Positions 1 through 7,555 of a stretch of 34,984 bases of DNA are shown here, one piece after another. Origin of the DNA: Sediminicultor sp035648055 (lineage in GTDB: Bacteria; Atribacterota; Phoenicimicrobiia; Phoenicimicrobiales; Phoenicimicrobiaceae); NCBI GenBank assembly GCA_035648055.1, contig DASRMF010000036.1:1-34984 (forward strand), read 5' to 3'. Made by a program: the position numbers and the translations under genes. Every line of letters begins with the position of its first letter. Position 1 is the stretch's first letter. Below the pieces are notes generated by a model. The model was given only the letters and a program-made list of their open reading frames with translations, ran no database searches and was not told the DNA's origin.

Positions 1-1
1 A

Positions 2-187
2 AAGACCATTAATAATCTTAAAAGAATTAGTAAGCCTGGGTTGAGAGTCTATGTAAAAAAAGACGAGATACCAGAAGTATTAGGCGGTCTTGGGATCGCT
101 ATAATTTCTACCTCTAATGGTATAATGACTGGTAAAGAGGCAAGACGGCGTCATCTTGGTGGAGAAGTAATTTGTTATATTTGGTAA
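2..187 (+). CDS. rpsH: 30S ribosomal protein S8, 3' part
   Basis: This is the C-terminal 61 residues of uS8, an rRNA-binding protein of the small-subunit platform and, in E. coli, the translational repressor of the spc operon. The visible frame carries the family's signature C-terminal half: RISKPGLRVYV, then GGLGIAIISTSNGIMT, then a basic stretch and GGEVICYIW just before the TAA. The 5' part lies outside the window. rplF follows after a 181-base gap that contains a REP-like repeat, so the usual tight rpsH-rplF spacing is broken. Identification is secure; only the start is unknown. Confidence 0.97.
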   Translation, partial: KTINNLKRISKPGLRVYVKKDEIPEVLGGLGIAIISTSNGIMTGKEARRRHLGGEVICYIW

Positions 188-225
188 GTATAAATCAGTA
201 TATAGTGAAAAAGAACTAGCGTTTA

Positions 226-305
226 GTGTACAGCAGGGATCGATTCATCGAGCCCGTTAATGAATAATAAAAACAAAACTCGGGTTGGATAAAACCAACC
301 CCTAC
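226..305. repeat. REP/BIME-like double hairpin, copy 1 (degenerate left end)
   Basis: Copy 1 of a four-member family. The left stem is ATCGATTCATCGAG-like and is followed by CCCG. The right stem is GGGTTGG...CCAACCCC and ends in CCCCTAC at 299-305. The left boundary has decayed: GTGTACAGCAGGG replaces the GTAGGGG seen in the other copies. It fills most of the rpsH-rplF gap. The remainder (306-360) may be a weak 7-bp word array (GTATTAT, ATTCACT, GTAATAC). Confidence 0.7.
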
Positions 306-368
306 ATTGCACGATGTATTATATTCACTAATAATCGCGATAGGTAATACGAAAATGGGAGGTTTTAT

Positions 369-908
369 ATGTCCAGGATAGGAAAGATGCCAATCACTAT
401 TCCTAAAGGAGTTAAAGTTGAATTAAATAATAATAAGATAAAAGTATCCGGAGAAAGAGGTACTTTAGAGAGAGATATCCATCCAGATACGCCGGTAAAG
501 ATAGAAGAGGACAAGATTTATGTTTCCAGGTCTTCCGATAGTAGATTTCACAGATCCTTACATGGATTGAGTAGAAGCTTGATAAACAATATGGTTAAGG
601 GTGTGTTTTCAGGTTTTGAAAAAAACTTGGAAATACAGGGAGTAGGTTACCGAGCTGCTCTTGAAGATGGGAAAATGGTCATTCAGATAGGTTATTCTCA
701 CCCCGTAACTATTGAACCACCCAAAGGAATAGAATTTGAAGTGGAAAAACAGAAGATAATTAAAGTAAAAGGCATTGATAAACAGCTGGTGGGAGAAACT
801 GCTGCTAAAATAAGATTAGTAAGAAAGCCGGAACCATATAAAGGAAAAGGAATAAGATATATTGATGAGGTAGTGAGAAGAAAAGTAGGTAAAACTGGCG
901 CAAAATAA
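369..908 (+). CDS. rplF: 50S ribosomal protein L6
   Basis: uL6 binds 23S rRNA near the factor-binding site of the large subunit. The 179 residues match the usual length of about 177-180. Two tandem alpha/beta L6 domains are expected, and the hallmark C-terminal motif KPEPYKGKGIRY is at about residues 153-164, followed by a basic tail. The ATG follows GGGAGG (358-363). The next gene, rplR, lies about 110 bases away, which is loose for an spc operon. A leader-type repeat (949-1000) sits in that gap. Confidence 0.97.
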   Translation: MSRIGKMPITIPKGVKVELNNNKIKVSGERGTLERDIHPDTPVKIEEDKIYVSRSSDSRFHRSLHGLSRSLINNMVKGVFSGFEKNLEIQGVGYRAALEDGKMVIQIGYSHPVTIEPPKGIEFEVEKQKIIKVKGIDKQLVGETAAKIRLVRKPEPYKGKGIRYIDEVVRRKVGKTGAK

Positions 909-948
909 TCAATTAGAATAACATATTAGATATTTAAATTCTTTAGCA

Positions 949-1000
949 GTAAAATGATAAATTAAAACTGAAAAATTGTATTTAAAACTAACAGCTATTT
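949..1000 (+). repeat. leader repeat D, copy upstream of rplR
   Basis: This stretch aligns with sequences upstream of cdaA (16614-16670) and nnr (27169-27226). All three share an A-rich CTGAAAA stretch followed by TTGTATTTAAAACTAAC. The rplR copy diverges after that point (AGCTATTTTATAGG). It ends just before the rplR Shine-Dalgarno sequence. Function is unknown; it may be a mobile or duplicated spacer, or a leader. Confidence 0.6.
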
Positions 1001-1021
1001 TATAGGAAGGGAGTGCTAATA

Positions 1022-1387
1022 TTGAGTGAAATAGATAAAAGAGTGGCTAGAATCAAAAGACACAAAAGAGTACGTAAAAATTTATCCGGTAGCAGCGAAA
1101 GGCCACGCCTATGTATTTTTAGGAGCATAAAGCATACATATGCCCAGGTAATTGATGACAAGGAAGGAATAACTTTAGTTTCCCTATCTACGCTTGACCC
1201 GGAAATAAAAGAGAAAGAAAAATATCAAGGGAACATAAAATCTGCTAAAGTCCTTGGCAGTTTATTAGCCAAAAAGTTAGAGGAGAAGGGCATAAAAAAA
1301 GTAGTATTCGACCGAGGAGGTTACCTCTACCACGGTAGAGTAAAGGCTGTAGCAGAGAGTGTCAGAAAAGGAAAGATAGTTTTTTAA
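1022..1387 (+). CDS. rplR: 50S ribosomal protein L18
   Basis: uL18 binds 5S rRNA and helps deliver it to the large subunit. The N-terminus is basic (RVARIKRHKRVRKNLSG), followed by the family motifs ERPRLCIFRS and HTYAQVID, and it ends FDRGGYLYHGRVKAVAESVRKGKIVF. I chose TTG at 1022 because GGAAGGGAG (1005-1013) lies 8 bases upstream and the resulting 121 residues match the family. A GTG at 1013 would add three residues but overlaps the ribosome binding site. Confidence 0.95.
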   Translation: MSEIDKRVARIKRHKRVRKNLSGSSERPRLCIFRSIKHTYAQVIDDKEGITLVSLSTLDPEIKEKEKYQGNIKSAKVLGSLLAKKLEEKGIKKVVFDRGGYLYHGRVKAVAESVRKGKIVF

Positions 1388-1473
1388 TTTAAATTTAAAG
1401 AGAAGAGAAATTTTACAAAAAATATTTAGAACCAAAAGTTATATTAAGAAAAAATGGGAGAGGAGGTGGATAA

Positions 1474-2016
1474 GTGCTAAAAATAGACCCTGAAGGTTTA
1501 GAATTAAACGAGACAGTTGTTTTTGTAAATAGGGTAAGTAAAGTTGTAAAAGGTGGAAGGAGATTTGGTTTTTCTGCTATGGTCGTAGTGGGGAATGGTG
1601 AAGGAATAGTAGGTATAGGCTATGGGAAAGCCAAAGACGTTTCTGAGGCAATTAAAAAAGGAGCGGCAAGAGCAAAGAAGGATTTGATAAAATTAAGAAT
1701 AAAAAAAGGAACTATCCCTTATACAATTATAGGACGATATGGAGCTGCTAAGGTTTTTATGAAACCAGCCTCTCCTGGAACCGGAGTTATTGCTGGTGGT
1801 GCTGTTCGAGCGATATTAGAAGCAGCAGGATATCAAAATATTTTAACTAAGTCCTTAGGAAGTGGTAATAATTTAAATATTGCCAAAGCTACTATGGACG
1901 CTCTTACAAATTTAAAGGATGCAAAAAATGTAGCAAAATTAAGAGGAAAAAGTATGTTGGAAATGTATGGCCAACGATTACAACCAAGGGAGGTAACAAG
2001 CAATGAAATTAAATAA
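1474..2016 (+). CDS. rpsE: 30S ribosomal protein S5
   Basis: uS5 lies at the back of the 30S body and affects decoding accuracy. An N-terminal dsRNA-binding-like domain carries VVVGNGEGIVGIGYGKAKDV. The C-terminal domain has the family's SPGTGVIAGGAVRAILEAAG and the SLGSGNNLN...TMDAL stretch. Length is 180 aa. Start is GTG, with AGGAGGTG (1461-1468) five bases upstream. The stop lies inside the rplO coding region (14-base overlap), so the two are translationally coupled. rpmD, which usually lies between them, is absent. Confidence 0.97.
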   Translation: MLKIDPEGLELNETVVFVNRVSKVVKGGRRFGFSAMVVVGNGEGIVGIGYGKAKDVSEAIKKGAARAKKDLIKLRIKKGTIPYTIIGRYGAAKVFMKPASPGTGVIAGGAVRAILEAAGYQNILTKSLGSGNNLNIAKATMDALTNLKDAKNVAKLRGKSMLEMYGQRLQPREVTSNEIK

Positions 2017-2443
2017 TTTATACCCGGCACCTAAATCAGTTAAAAAGAGCAAGAGAGTAGGCAGAGGTTGTGGTTCAGGGCATGGTAAGACTTCCTGTCG
2101 AGGCTCAAAGGGGCAAAATTCTCGTTCGGGTGGTGGAGTCAGACCGGGTTTCGAAGGCGGTCAGATGCCTCTCTATAGAAGAGTTCCCAAAAGAGGCTTT
2201 ACCAGTGTATTTAAAAAAAATTATAGTATCGTAAATATTGGACGGTTAAATATATTTGAAGATGGCGATATAGTTACTCAGAAAGAATTAATTGATAAAG
2301 GAATTATAAGAAAACTAGGGTATGGTGTAAAAATATTAGCCAAAGGTGGCCTAACCAAGAAATTAACTATAAAAGCAAACAAATTTAGCCAGAAAGCGAT
2401 AAGCGAGGTTGAATCAGTTGGTGGGAAGATAGAGGTGGTATAA
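2003..2443 (+). CDS. rplO: 50S ribosomal protein L15
   Basis: uL15 is a late-assembling large-subunit protein with a long, glycine- and arginine-rich N-terminal extension that threads through 23S rRNA. That extension is plain here: GRGCGSGHGKTSCRGSKGQ, then SRSGGGVRPGFEGGQMPLYRR and VPKRGF. The globular C-terminal part ends GGKIEVV. At 146 aa it matches the family. GGGAGG (1988-1993) precedes the ATG, which lies inside rpsE. Its TAA is immediately followed by the secY start codon. Confidence 0.97.
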   Translation: MKLNNLYPAPKSVKKSKRVGRGCGSGHGKTSCRGSKGQNSRSGGGVRPGFEGGQMPLYRRVPKRGFTSVFKKNYSIVNIGRLNIFEDGDIVTQKELIDKGIIRKLGYGVKILAKGGLTKKLTIKANKFSQKAISEVESVGGKIEVV

Positions 2444-3712
2444 TTGTTAGAAACATTTCGTAATTTATTTAAAATTCCTGATTTAAAGAAAAGATTACTT
2501 TTTACTTTAGGAATGTTGGTTGTAGTTAGACTAGGGAGCCATTTGCCTTTACCAGGTATAGATAAAGAAGCAATGGCTAATCTATTTGCTCAGGGAGGAA
2601 TATTGGGGTTTTTTGATCTTTTTGCCGGAGGAGCATTAAGCCGTTTTTCTGTTTTTGCTTTAGGAATAATGCCCTATATTAATGCTTCTATTATTATGAG
2701 TCTTTTGCAAGCTGTAGTTCCCATTTTGGAACAATGGGCTAAAGAAGGGGAAGAAGGCAGGACTAAAATTACCAAAATAACTCGTTATTCAACAGTATTT
2801 TTAGCTATTATACAGGCGTTTGGAATAAGTGTTTGGCTGCAAAACATGGGAGTATTAATGATTTCGGGATTTGGTTTCAGATTTTTGATATTGATTACTC
2901 TTACCGCCGGAACTTGCTTTTTAATGTGGTTAGGTGAAGAAATTACTGATTTTGGTATTGGTAATGGAATTTCTATAATTATTTTTGCTGGAATTGTTGC
3001 CAGAATTCCTACTCAGCTCGTGCAAACTGCTAAACTTTTTCAAGTTGGAGAAATTGGTATTTTACCAATGGTAACTTTAATCATAGTCTCTATACTTGTT
3101 GTTGGAGGAGTTATTGCCATTCAAAAAGGACAGAGAAGGATACCGGTTCAATATGCAAAAAGAGTTATAGGCCGTAGAATGTATGGCGGACAAGGGACTC
3201 ATATTCCTTTACGTGTAAATCAAGCTGGAGTTATTCCGATAATATTTGCCTCAGCAATATTGCTTTTCCCAGCTACCATTGCTCAATTTTTTCAAAATTT
3301 GCCTTTTATGAAAAGTATGTCTGATGCTCTTTCACCGGGACAGCCATTATATCTAATTTCGTATACTATATTAATTATACTGTTTACTTTCTTTTATACA
3401 GCAATTACCTTTAATCCTGCCAATATGGCGGACAATATGAAAAAATATGGTGGTTTTATCCCCGGAATAAGACCAGGGAAAAATACTACTGTATACATTG
3501 ATCATATAATGACTCGTATTACATTAAGCGGTGCACTATTTTTGGCCGTAATTGCTATTCTACCCAATATTTTAATAAAAATTACTGGTATTACTACTTT
3601 CTATTTCGGAGGAACATCTTTGTTAATTATGGTCGGAGTAGCTTTAGAAACCGTCCAACAAATTGAATCACACATGTTAATGAGGCATTATGAAGGATTT
3701 ATTAAGAAATAG
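2444..3712 (+). CDS. secY: Protein translocase subunit SecY
   Basis: SecY is the channel-forming membrane subunit of the SecYEG translocon. The 422 residues show about ten hydrophobic segments. Family landmarks are GSHLPLPGID after TM1, a plug-region stretch LFAGGALSRFSVFALGIMPY, QKGQRRIPVQYAKR in the cytosolic loop used for ribosome and SecA docking, and FNPANMADNMKKYGGFIPGIRPG before the last helices. The TTG start directly abuts the rplO stop, with AGAGGTGG in the end of rplO as the binding site. A 243-base repeat-filled gap separates it from adk. Confidence 0.97.
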   Translation: MLETFRNLFKIPDLKKRLLFTLGMLVVVRLGSHLPLPGIDKEAMANLFAQGGILGFFDLFAGGALSRFSVFALGIMPYINASIIMSLLQAVVPILEQWAKEGEEGRTKITKITRYSTVFLAIIQAFGISVWLQNMGVLMISGFGFRFLILITLTAGTCFLMWLGEEITDFGIGNGISIIIFAGIVARIPTQLVQTAKLFQVGEIGILPMVTLIIVSILVVGGVIAIQKGQRRIPVQYAKRVIGRRMYGGQGTHIPLRVNQAGVIPIIFASAILLFPATIAQFFQNLPFMKSMSDALSPGQPLYLISYTILIILFTFFYTAITFNPANMADNMKKYGGFIPGIRPGKNTTVYIDHIMTRITLSGALFLAVIAILPNILIKITGITTFYFGGTSLLIMVGVALETVQQIESHMLMRHYEGFIKK

Positions 3713-3955
3713 TTTTTTTAAACTAATAAGGTTCGTTAATTAGTTACTTGGTTAGCTAGTTAAAATACAGTGATAAGTAATGAGTAATGTGTGACAAATA
3801 ATAAGTTTCGAGTTACACGTGCAAGTTGCAGATTCAAAAAAGGCTTTATTTACAGTGAACTGAAAGCTAATAATTAGTTTTGTATTTTTTATTATTGACT
3901 ATTCACTATCGACTATTTTAAGCAGGATAGTTGACTTAAAAAGAAAGGGAAAGTT
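3713..3955. repeat. secY-adk gap: octamer array then heptamer array
   Basis: Positions 3731-3762 are four octamers of the form NNNNGTTA (GTTCGTTA, ATTAGTTA, CTTGGTTA, GCTAGTTA). Positions 3770-3818 are seven heptamers in uninterrupted phase (GTGATAA, GTAATGA, GTAATGT, GTGACAA, then ATAATAA, GTTTCGA, GTTACAC). Near 3895-3917 the TAGTGAAT-type word appears on the opposite strand (GACTATTCACTATCGAC). No gene, terminator or convincing promoter is visible. Confidence 0.7.
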
Positions 3956-4606
3956 ATGAGGTTAATATTGTTAGGTCCTCCAGGTGGAGGAAAAGGAACT
4001 GTAGCAAAAAGGCTGCAGGCAGAATTAAATATTCCGGTAATTTCAACAGGAGTAATCTTAAGAGAAGCGGTAGATAAAAAGAATAAGCTGGGCATAGAAG
4101 TTGAGAATATTATGAAAAAAGGAAGTCTAGTTCCTGACCATATTATTCTGGAAATAATAAAAGAAAGAATAAAGCAGGAAGATTGTAAAAATGGTTATAT
4201 TTTCGATGGCTTTCCCCGAAATATCGAACAAGCGAATTCATTAGAGAAAATAAATAAAGAGTTCAATGAATATATTGATTATGTATTTTACTTTGAGATA
4301 CCTTTCTCTGAAATAATACAAAGGTTATCTAGTCGTAGAGTGTGTAAAAAGTGTAGCACTAATTATAATTTGTTATTCAATGCTCCTAAAAAATATAACG
4401 CTTGTGATCTTTGCGGCGGAGAGTTGTATCAACGAGAGGATGATAAAGAAGAGACTGTAAAGAATAGATTAAAAGTATTTGCTGAACAAACCACACCCTT
4501 AAAAAAATATTATAAAGAAAATAAATTATTAAAAGTGATAGATGCTAATTTAAGTGAGAATGCTTTTTTAGCGATCAAGAAAGTTTTACGAGGAATGCAT
4601 AAATAA
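3956..4606 (+). CDS. adk: Adenylate kinase, zinc-LID type
   Basis: Adk interconverts ATP + AMP and 2 ADP in the cytosol. The P-loop GPPGGGKGT spans residues 7-15 and the NMP-binding DGFPR motif is at 84-88. The LID domain has four cysteines, C130, C133, C150 and C153, in a CxxC...CxxC arrangement. This is the structural zinc site common in Gram-positive and other bacteria and absent from E. coli Adk. Length is 216 aa. AAGGGAAAG precedes the ATG. The neighbouring map gene starts within a few bases of the stop, as in the classical secY-adk-map order. Confidence 0.97.
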   Translation: MRLILLGPPGGGKGTVAKRLQAELNIPVISTGVILREAVDKKNKLGIEVENIMKKGSLVPDHIILEIIKERIKQEDCKNGYIFDGFPRNIEQANSLEKINKEFNEYIDYVFYFEIPFSEIIQRLSSRRVCKKCSTNYNLLFNAPKKYNACDLCGGELYQREDDKEETVKNRLKVFAEQTTPLKKYYKENKLLKVIDANLSENAFLAIKKVLRGMHK

Positions 4607-4610
4607 ATTG

Positions 4611-5369
4611 ATGGTAATTTTAAAGTCTCCCGAAGAAATTAAATGCATAAGAAAGAGTTGTAAATTAGCAGCAAACGCTTTAAATAAAATATTGGAAAAT
4701 ATAAAAGAGGGAATTACCACTTTAGAACTGGATAGAATTGCTGAGGATTATATAGTAAAACATGGAGCAAAACCTGCATTTAAAGGTTATGGAGCGGAAA
4801 ATAATAAATTCCCGTATTCTATATGTGTTTCTATAAATGAAGAAGTGGTACACGGTATTCCCGGAAAGAGAAGATTGAGGGAAGGGGATATAGTGAGTAT
4901 AGATATTGGAACAAATTTAAAAGGTTACTATGGGGATACTGCGATTACAGTTCCCGTAGGAAAAATAGGGCTAAAAGAAAAAAAACTTTTAGAAGTAACT
5001 AAAAAATCTTTGTATAAGGGTATAGAGAAAGCGGTTGTTGGTAACAGATTAGGTGATATTTCTTTTGCCATACAAGAAATAGTAGAAAAATCACATTTTT
5101 CAGTAGTAAGAGAATATGTAGGTCACGGAGTGGGTTGTTATTTGCACGAAGAACCACAAATACCCAATTATGGTGTTTCTCACACTGGTTTAAGGTTGGA
5201 AGAGGGTATGGTATTAGCACTTGAACCTATGGTAAATATGAGGGGCTATAAAACGAGACTTTGTAACAACGGATGGACAGTTGTGACTGAAGACGGAAGC
5301 CGGTCAGCACATTTTGAACATTCTATAGCCATAACGGCAAACGGTACTGAAATATTAACTAATCTTTAA
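4611..5369 (+). CDS. map: Methionine aminopeptidase, type I
   Basis: This enzyme removes the initiator methionine from nascent proteins. All expected metal ligands of the pita-bread fold are present: D98, D109, H172, E205 and E236, with the substrate-contacting H81 in VVHGIPG. There is no N-terminal zinc-finger or linker extension, so it is the short 252-aa form. ATG 4611 is preferred; the in-frame TTG at 4608 would add only one residue, and neither start is ideally spaced from AGGAA (4591-4595). It follows adk by four bases and is probably cotranscribed with infA. Confidence 0.96.
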   Translation: MVILKSPEEIKCIRKSCKLAANALNKILENIKEGITTLELDRIAEDYIVKHGAKPAFKGYGAENNKFPYSICVSINEEVVHGIPGKRRLREGDIVSIDIGTNLKGYYGDTAITVPVGKIGLKEKKLLEVTKKSLYKGIEKAVVGNRLGDISFAIQEIVEKSHFSVVREYVGHGVGCYLHEEPQIPNYGVSHTGLRLEEGMVLALEPMVNMRGYKTRLCNNGWTVVTEDGSRSAHFEHSIAITANGTEILTNL

Positions 5370-5427
5370 ATAAAGTAGCAGTTTGTTAATAGTTTGAGTA
5401 AAAAGAATTTAGGTGGAGGAACAATTA

Positions 5428-5643
5428 ATGGTAAAAGAAAAGTGCATAGAAATGCAAGGCAAAGTAATTCAGACCTTGCCAAATGCTACTTTTCGGGTTG
5501 AGCTGGAAAATGGTTGCGAAATATTAGCTCACATTTCAGGTAAAATCAGGATGCATTTTATTAGAATATTACCTGGAGACAGAGTGAAAGTTGAAATGTC
5601 ACCTTATGATTTAACCCAGGGTAGAATTGTGTATAGACTGTAA
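5428..5643 (+). CDS. infA: Translation initiation factor IF-1
   Basis: IF-1 binds the 30S A site during initiation. The 71-residue OB-fold protein carries the family core GKVIQTLPNATFRVELENG, HISGKIRMHFIRILPGD and MSPYDLTQGRIVYR. I chose ATG 5428 because GGTGGAGGA (5413-5421) is a Shine-Dalgarno sequence six bases upstream. A longer reading from GTG 5413 would translate the ribosome binding site itself. Its position between map and rpmJ is canonical. Confidence 0.96.
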   Translation: MVKEKCIEMQGKVIQTLPNATFRVELENGCEILAHISGKIRMHFIRILPGDRVKVEMSPYDLTQGRIVYRL

Positions 5644-5680
5644 AAAAATGGCAAAACCATAGAGAGTATAAGAATTTAGT

Positions 5681-5737
5681 GTAGGGGCTCGATTTATCAA
5701 GCTCGCAAAACTCGGGTCGAATAAACTCGACCCCTAC
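5681..5737. repeat. REP/BIME-like double hairpin, copy 2
   Basis: The element is bounded by GTAGGGG at the left and CCCCTAC at the right. The left stem is GCTCGAT...ATCAAGC with one wobble pair. The right stem GGGTCGA...TCGACCC is perfect. Compared with the other copies, paired positions change together (GGGTTGG/CCAACCC becomes GGGTCGA/TCGACCC), so the fold rather than the sequence is conserved. Confidence 0.75.
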
Positions 5738-5762
5738 ATTAAAAGCAATAGTTTAAATACAT

Positions 5763-5818
5763 AGTTTTGAGTTGTGAATTCTGATTTTCTTAACGCGATA
5801 CGCAATACTATATAATAC
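5763..5818. repeat. heptamer array upstream of rpmJ
   Basis: Eight 7-bp words in phase: AGTTTTG and AGTTGTG lead, and ATACGCA, ATACTAT and ATAATAC end the run. It stops four bases before the rpmJ Shine-Dalgarno GGAGGAAGGA. Similar words recur in other gaps, for example CGCAATA at 30237-30250. Confidence 0.6.
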
Positions 5819-5834
5819 ATGGAGGAAGGAATAT

Positions 5835-5951
5835 ATGAAAGTAAGATCATCAGTTAAAAAAATGTGTGCAAAATGCAAAATAATAAAAAGAAAAGGTAAA
5901 ATAAGAGTAATTTGTAGCAATCCAAAGCATAAACAGAGACAGGGGAAATAA
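5835..5951 (+). CDS. rpmJ: 50S ribosomal protein L36, zinc-binding form
   Basis: bL36 is a 38-residue zinc-ribbon protein of the large subunit. The sequence begins MKVRSSVKKMCAKCK and ends NPKHKQRQGK. The zinc ligands are C11, C14, C27 and H32, so this is the zinc-dependent (C+) paralogue type. GGAGGAAGGA sits at 5821-5830. It lies between infA and rpsM, its normal place at the head of the alpha operon. Confidence 0.97.
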   Translation: MKVRSSVKKMCAKCKIIKRKGKIRVICSNPKHKQRQGK

Positions 5952-5975
5952 TTTTAAAGGAGGATATATTAAGAT

Positions 5976-6353
5976 ATGGCTAGAATAGCCGGAGTAGATT
6001 TACCTAGGAATAAGAGAGTAGAATATGCTTTAACTTATATCTATGGAATCGGTATTACCAGTGCTCGTTCTATATTAAAGGAATCAAAAGTTAATTTGGA
6101 TACCAGAGCAAAAGATCTAACCGAAGAAGAGATTAATAAGATAAAGGGAATTATTGATAAAAATTATAAAGTAGAAGGCGAATGTAGAAGTGAAGTTACC
6201 ACCTCTATAAAAAGACTTATGGATATAGGTTCATATAGAGGACTAAGACATCGAAAAGGATTAACGGTGAGGGGTCAAAGAACTAAAACTAATGCGAGAA
6301 CCAGAAAAGGACCCAAGAAAACAGTGGGAGCAAGAAAAAAGAAAAGTATGTAA
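5976..6353 (+). CDS. rpsM: 30S ribosomal protein S13
   Basis: uS13 sits in the 30S head and contacts the P-site tRNA and the 50S subunit. The start MARIAGVDLPRNKRVEYALTYIYGIG is the family signature, with a helix-two-turn-helix region next. The basic tail holds GLRHRKGLTVRGQRTKTNARTRKGPKKT. It is 125 aa long, and AAGGAGG (5957-5963) lies upstream of the ATG. rpsK begins 28 bases after its stop. Confidence 0.97.
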   Translation: MARIAGVDLPRNKRVEYALTYIYGIGITSARSILKESKVNLDTRAKDLTEEEINKIKGIIDKNYKVEGECRSEVTTSIKRLMDIGSYRGLRHRKGLTVRGQRTKTNARTRKGPKKTVGARKKKSM

Positions 6354-6381
6354 TATTTCAGATACTGAAAGGAGAATTTAA

Positions 6382-6777
6382 TTGGCTAACAAGAAAAAAA
6401 TAAAGAAAGTTAAGAAGAAAATAAAAAAGAATATAGTCTTGGGAGTAGTTCACATCCAATCTACTTTTAACAATACTATAGTTACCATTACAGATGGTGA
6501 TGGAAATGTAGTTGCCTGGTCCAGTGCGGGGACTATGGGTTATAAAGGAAGTAAGAAAAGTACGTCTTTTGCTGCTCAAATGACCGCTGAAGCGGTAGCT
6601 AAAAAAGCTATGGATCAAGGATTAAAAGAGGTGGACGTATTAGTAAAAGGTCCTGGCCCAGGGAGAGAAACAGCAATTAGATCTTTACAAGCAGTAGGCT
6701 TAAAAGTTAATATGATTAAGGATGTTACCCCAATTCCACATAACGGTTGTAGACCCCCAAAACAAAGAAGAATATAA
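6382..6777 (+). CDS. rpsK: 30S ribosomal protein S11
   Basis: uS11 lies on the 30S platform near the Shine-Dalgarno cleft. After a very lysine-rich N-terminus the family core is clear: VHIQSTFNNTIVTITD, GNVVAWSSAG, GYKGSKKSTSFAAQ, KGPGPGRETAIRSL and the C-terminal DVTPIPHNGCRPPK. The start is TTG with AAGGAG seven bases upstream. Length is 131 aa. It keeps the standard rpsM-rpsK-rpsD-rpoA-rplQ order. Confidence 0.97.
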   Translation: MANKKKIKKVKKKIKKNIVLGVVHIQSTFNNTIVTITDGDGNVVAWSSAGTMGYKGSKKSTSFAAQMTAEAVAKKAMDQGLKEVDVLVKGPGPGRETAIRSLQAVGLKVNMIKDVTPIPHNGCRPPKQRRI

Positions 6778-6886
6778 ATTAGTGTTATTGAAAAATAGCG
6801 TGGAGCGTACAGCTAAAACAATTAACCAATTTAGATTAAAATTTTCTATTATAAATTTTTTAGAAATAAGGAGGTTTTTATTATAG

Positions 6887-7519
6887 ATGGCAAGATATAC
6901 AGGGGCGGTATGTAAATTATGCCGCAGAGAAACGGTGAAATTATTTTTAAAAGGGGATAGGTGTTATTCTGATAAATGCCCAATAGAAAAAGGTGCTTCG
7001 TTACCCGGTAAAAATGCAAAAAAGACAAGGATAAGAAAATTATCTACTTACGGTATAAGATTAAGAGAAAAACAGAAACTTAGAAAGTATTATGGATTAA
7101 TGGAAAAGCAATTTAAAAATCTTTTTGAAAAAGCTGAAAAGAAAAAAGGTGTTACCGGAGAAAACTTCTTGGAATTACTGGAGAGGAGATTAGATAATAT
7201 AGTTTACCGATTTGGTATAACTAAATCAAGAGCTCAATCTCGTCAATTGGTCTTGCATTCACATATACTAGTTAATGGTAAAAAAGTGAATATACCCTCT
7301 TATCAGGTTGATATTAATGATGTGATTGAGATCAAAAAAAAGAGCGCAGATATCGAAAATATTAAAGAAATAAAAGAAGGGAAGACAGAGGTTAATATTC
7401 CTTCTTGGTTAGAGTTTGATTTTAAGAACCTAAAAGGAAAGATAATAAAATTTCCTTCTAAAGAAGAATTAAATTTACCGGTAGAGGAAAAATTGGTAGT
7501 TGAGTATTATTCTCGCTAA
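6887..7519 (+). CDS. rpsD: 30S ribosomal protein S4, zinc-binding form
   Basis: uS4 nucleates assembly of the 30S body and in some bacteria represses the alpha operon. The N-terminus has a zinc site (C9, C12, C26, C31). The core includes RKLSTYGIRLREKQKLRKYYGL, and the S4 RNA-binding domain carries RLDNIVYRFG, SRAQSRQLVLHSHILVNG and VNIPSYQV. Length is 210 aa. It is preceded by a 109-base gap with a few repeat-like words (TAGCGTGGAGCGTACAGC) and by AAGGAGG. Location inside the alpha operon differs from Bacillus, where rpsD is elsewhere. Confidence 0.97.
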   Translation: MARYTGAVCKLCRRETVKLFLKGDRCYSDKCPIEKGASLPGKNAKKTRIRKLSTYGIRLREKQKLRKYYGLMEKQFKNLFEKAEKKKGVTGENFLELLERRLDNIVYRFGITKSRAQSRQLVLHSHILVNGKKVNIPSYQVDINDVIEIKKKSADIENIKEIKEGKTEVNIPSWLEFDFKNLKGKIIKFPSKEELNLPVEEKLVVEYYSR

Positions 7520-7555
7520 TATTTTTGGGTTTCCTATACCTAAAGAAGGAGAGCA

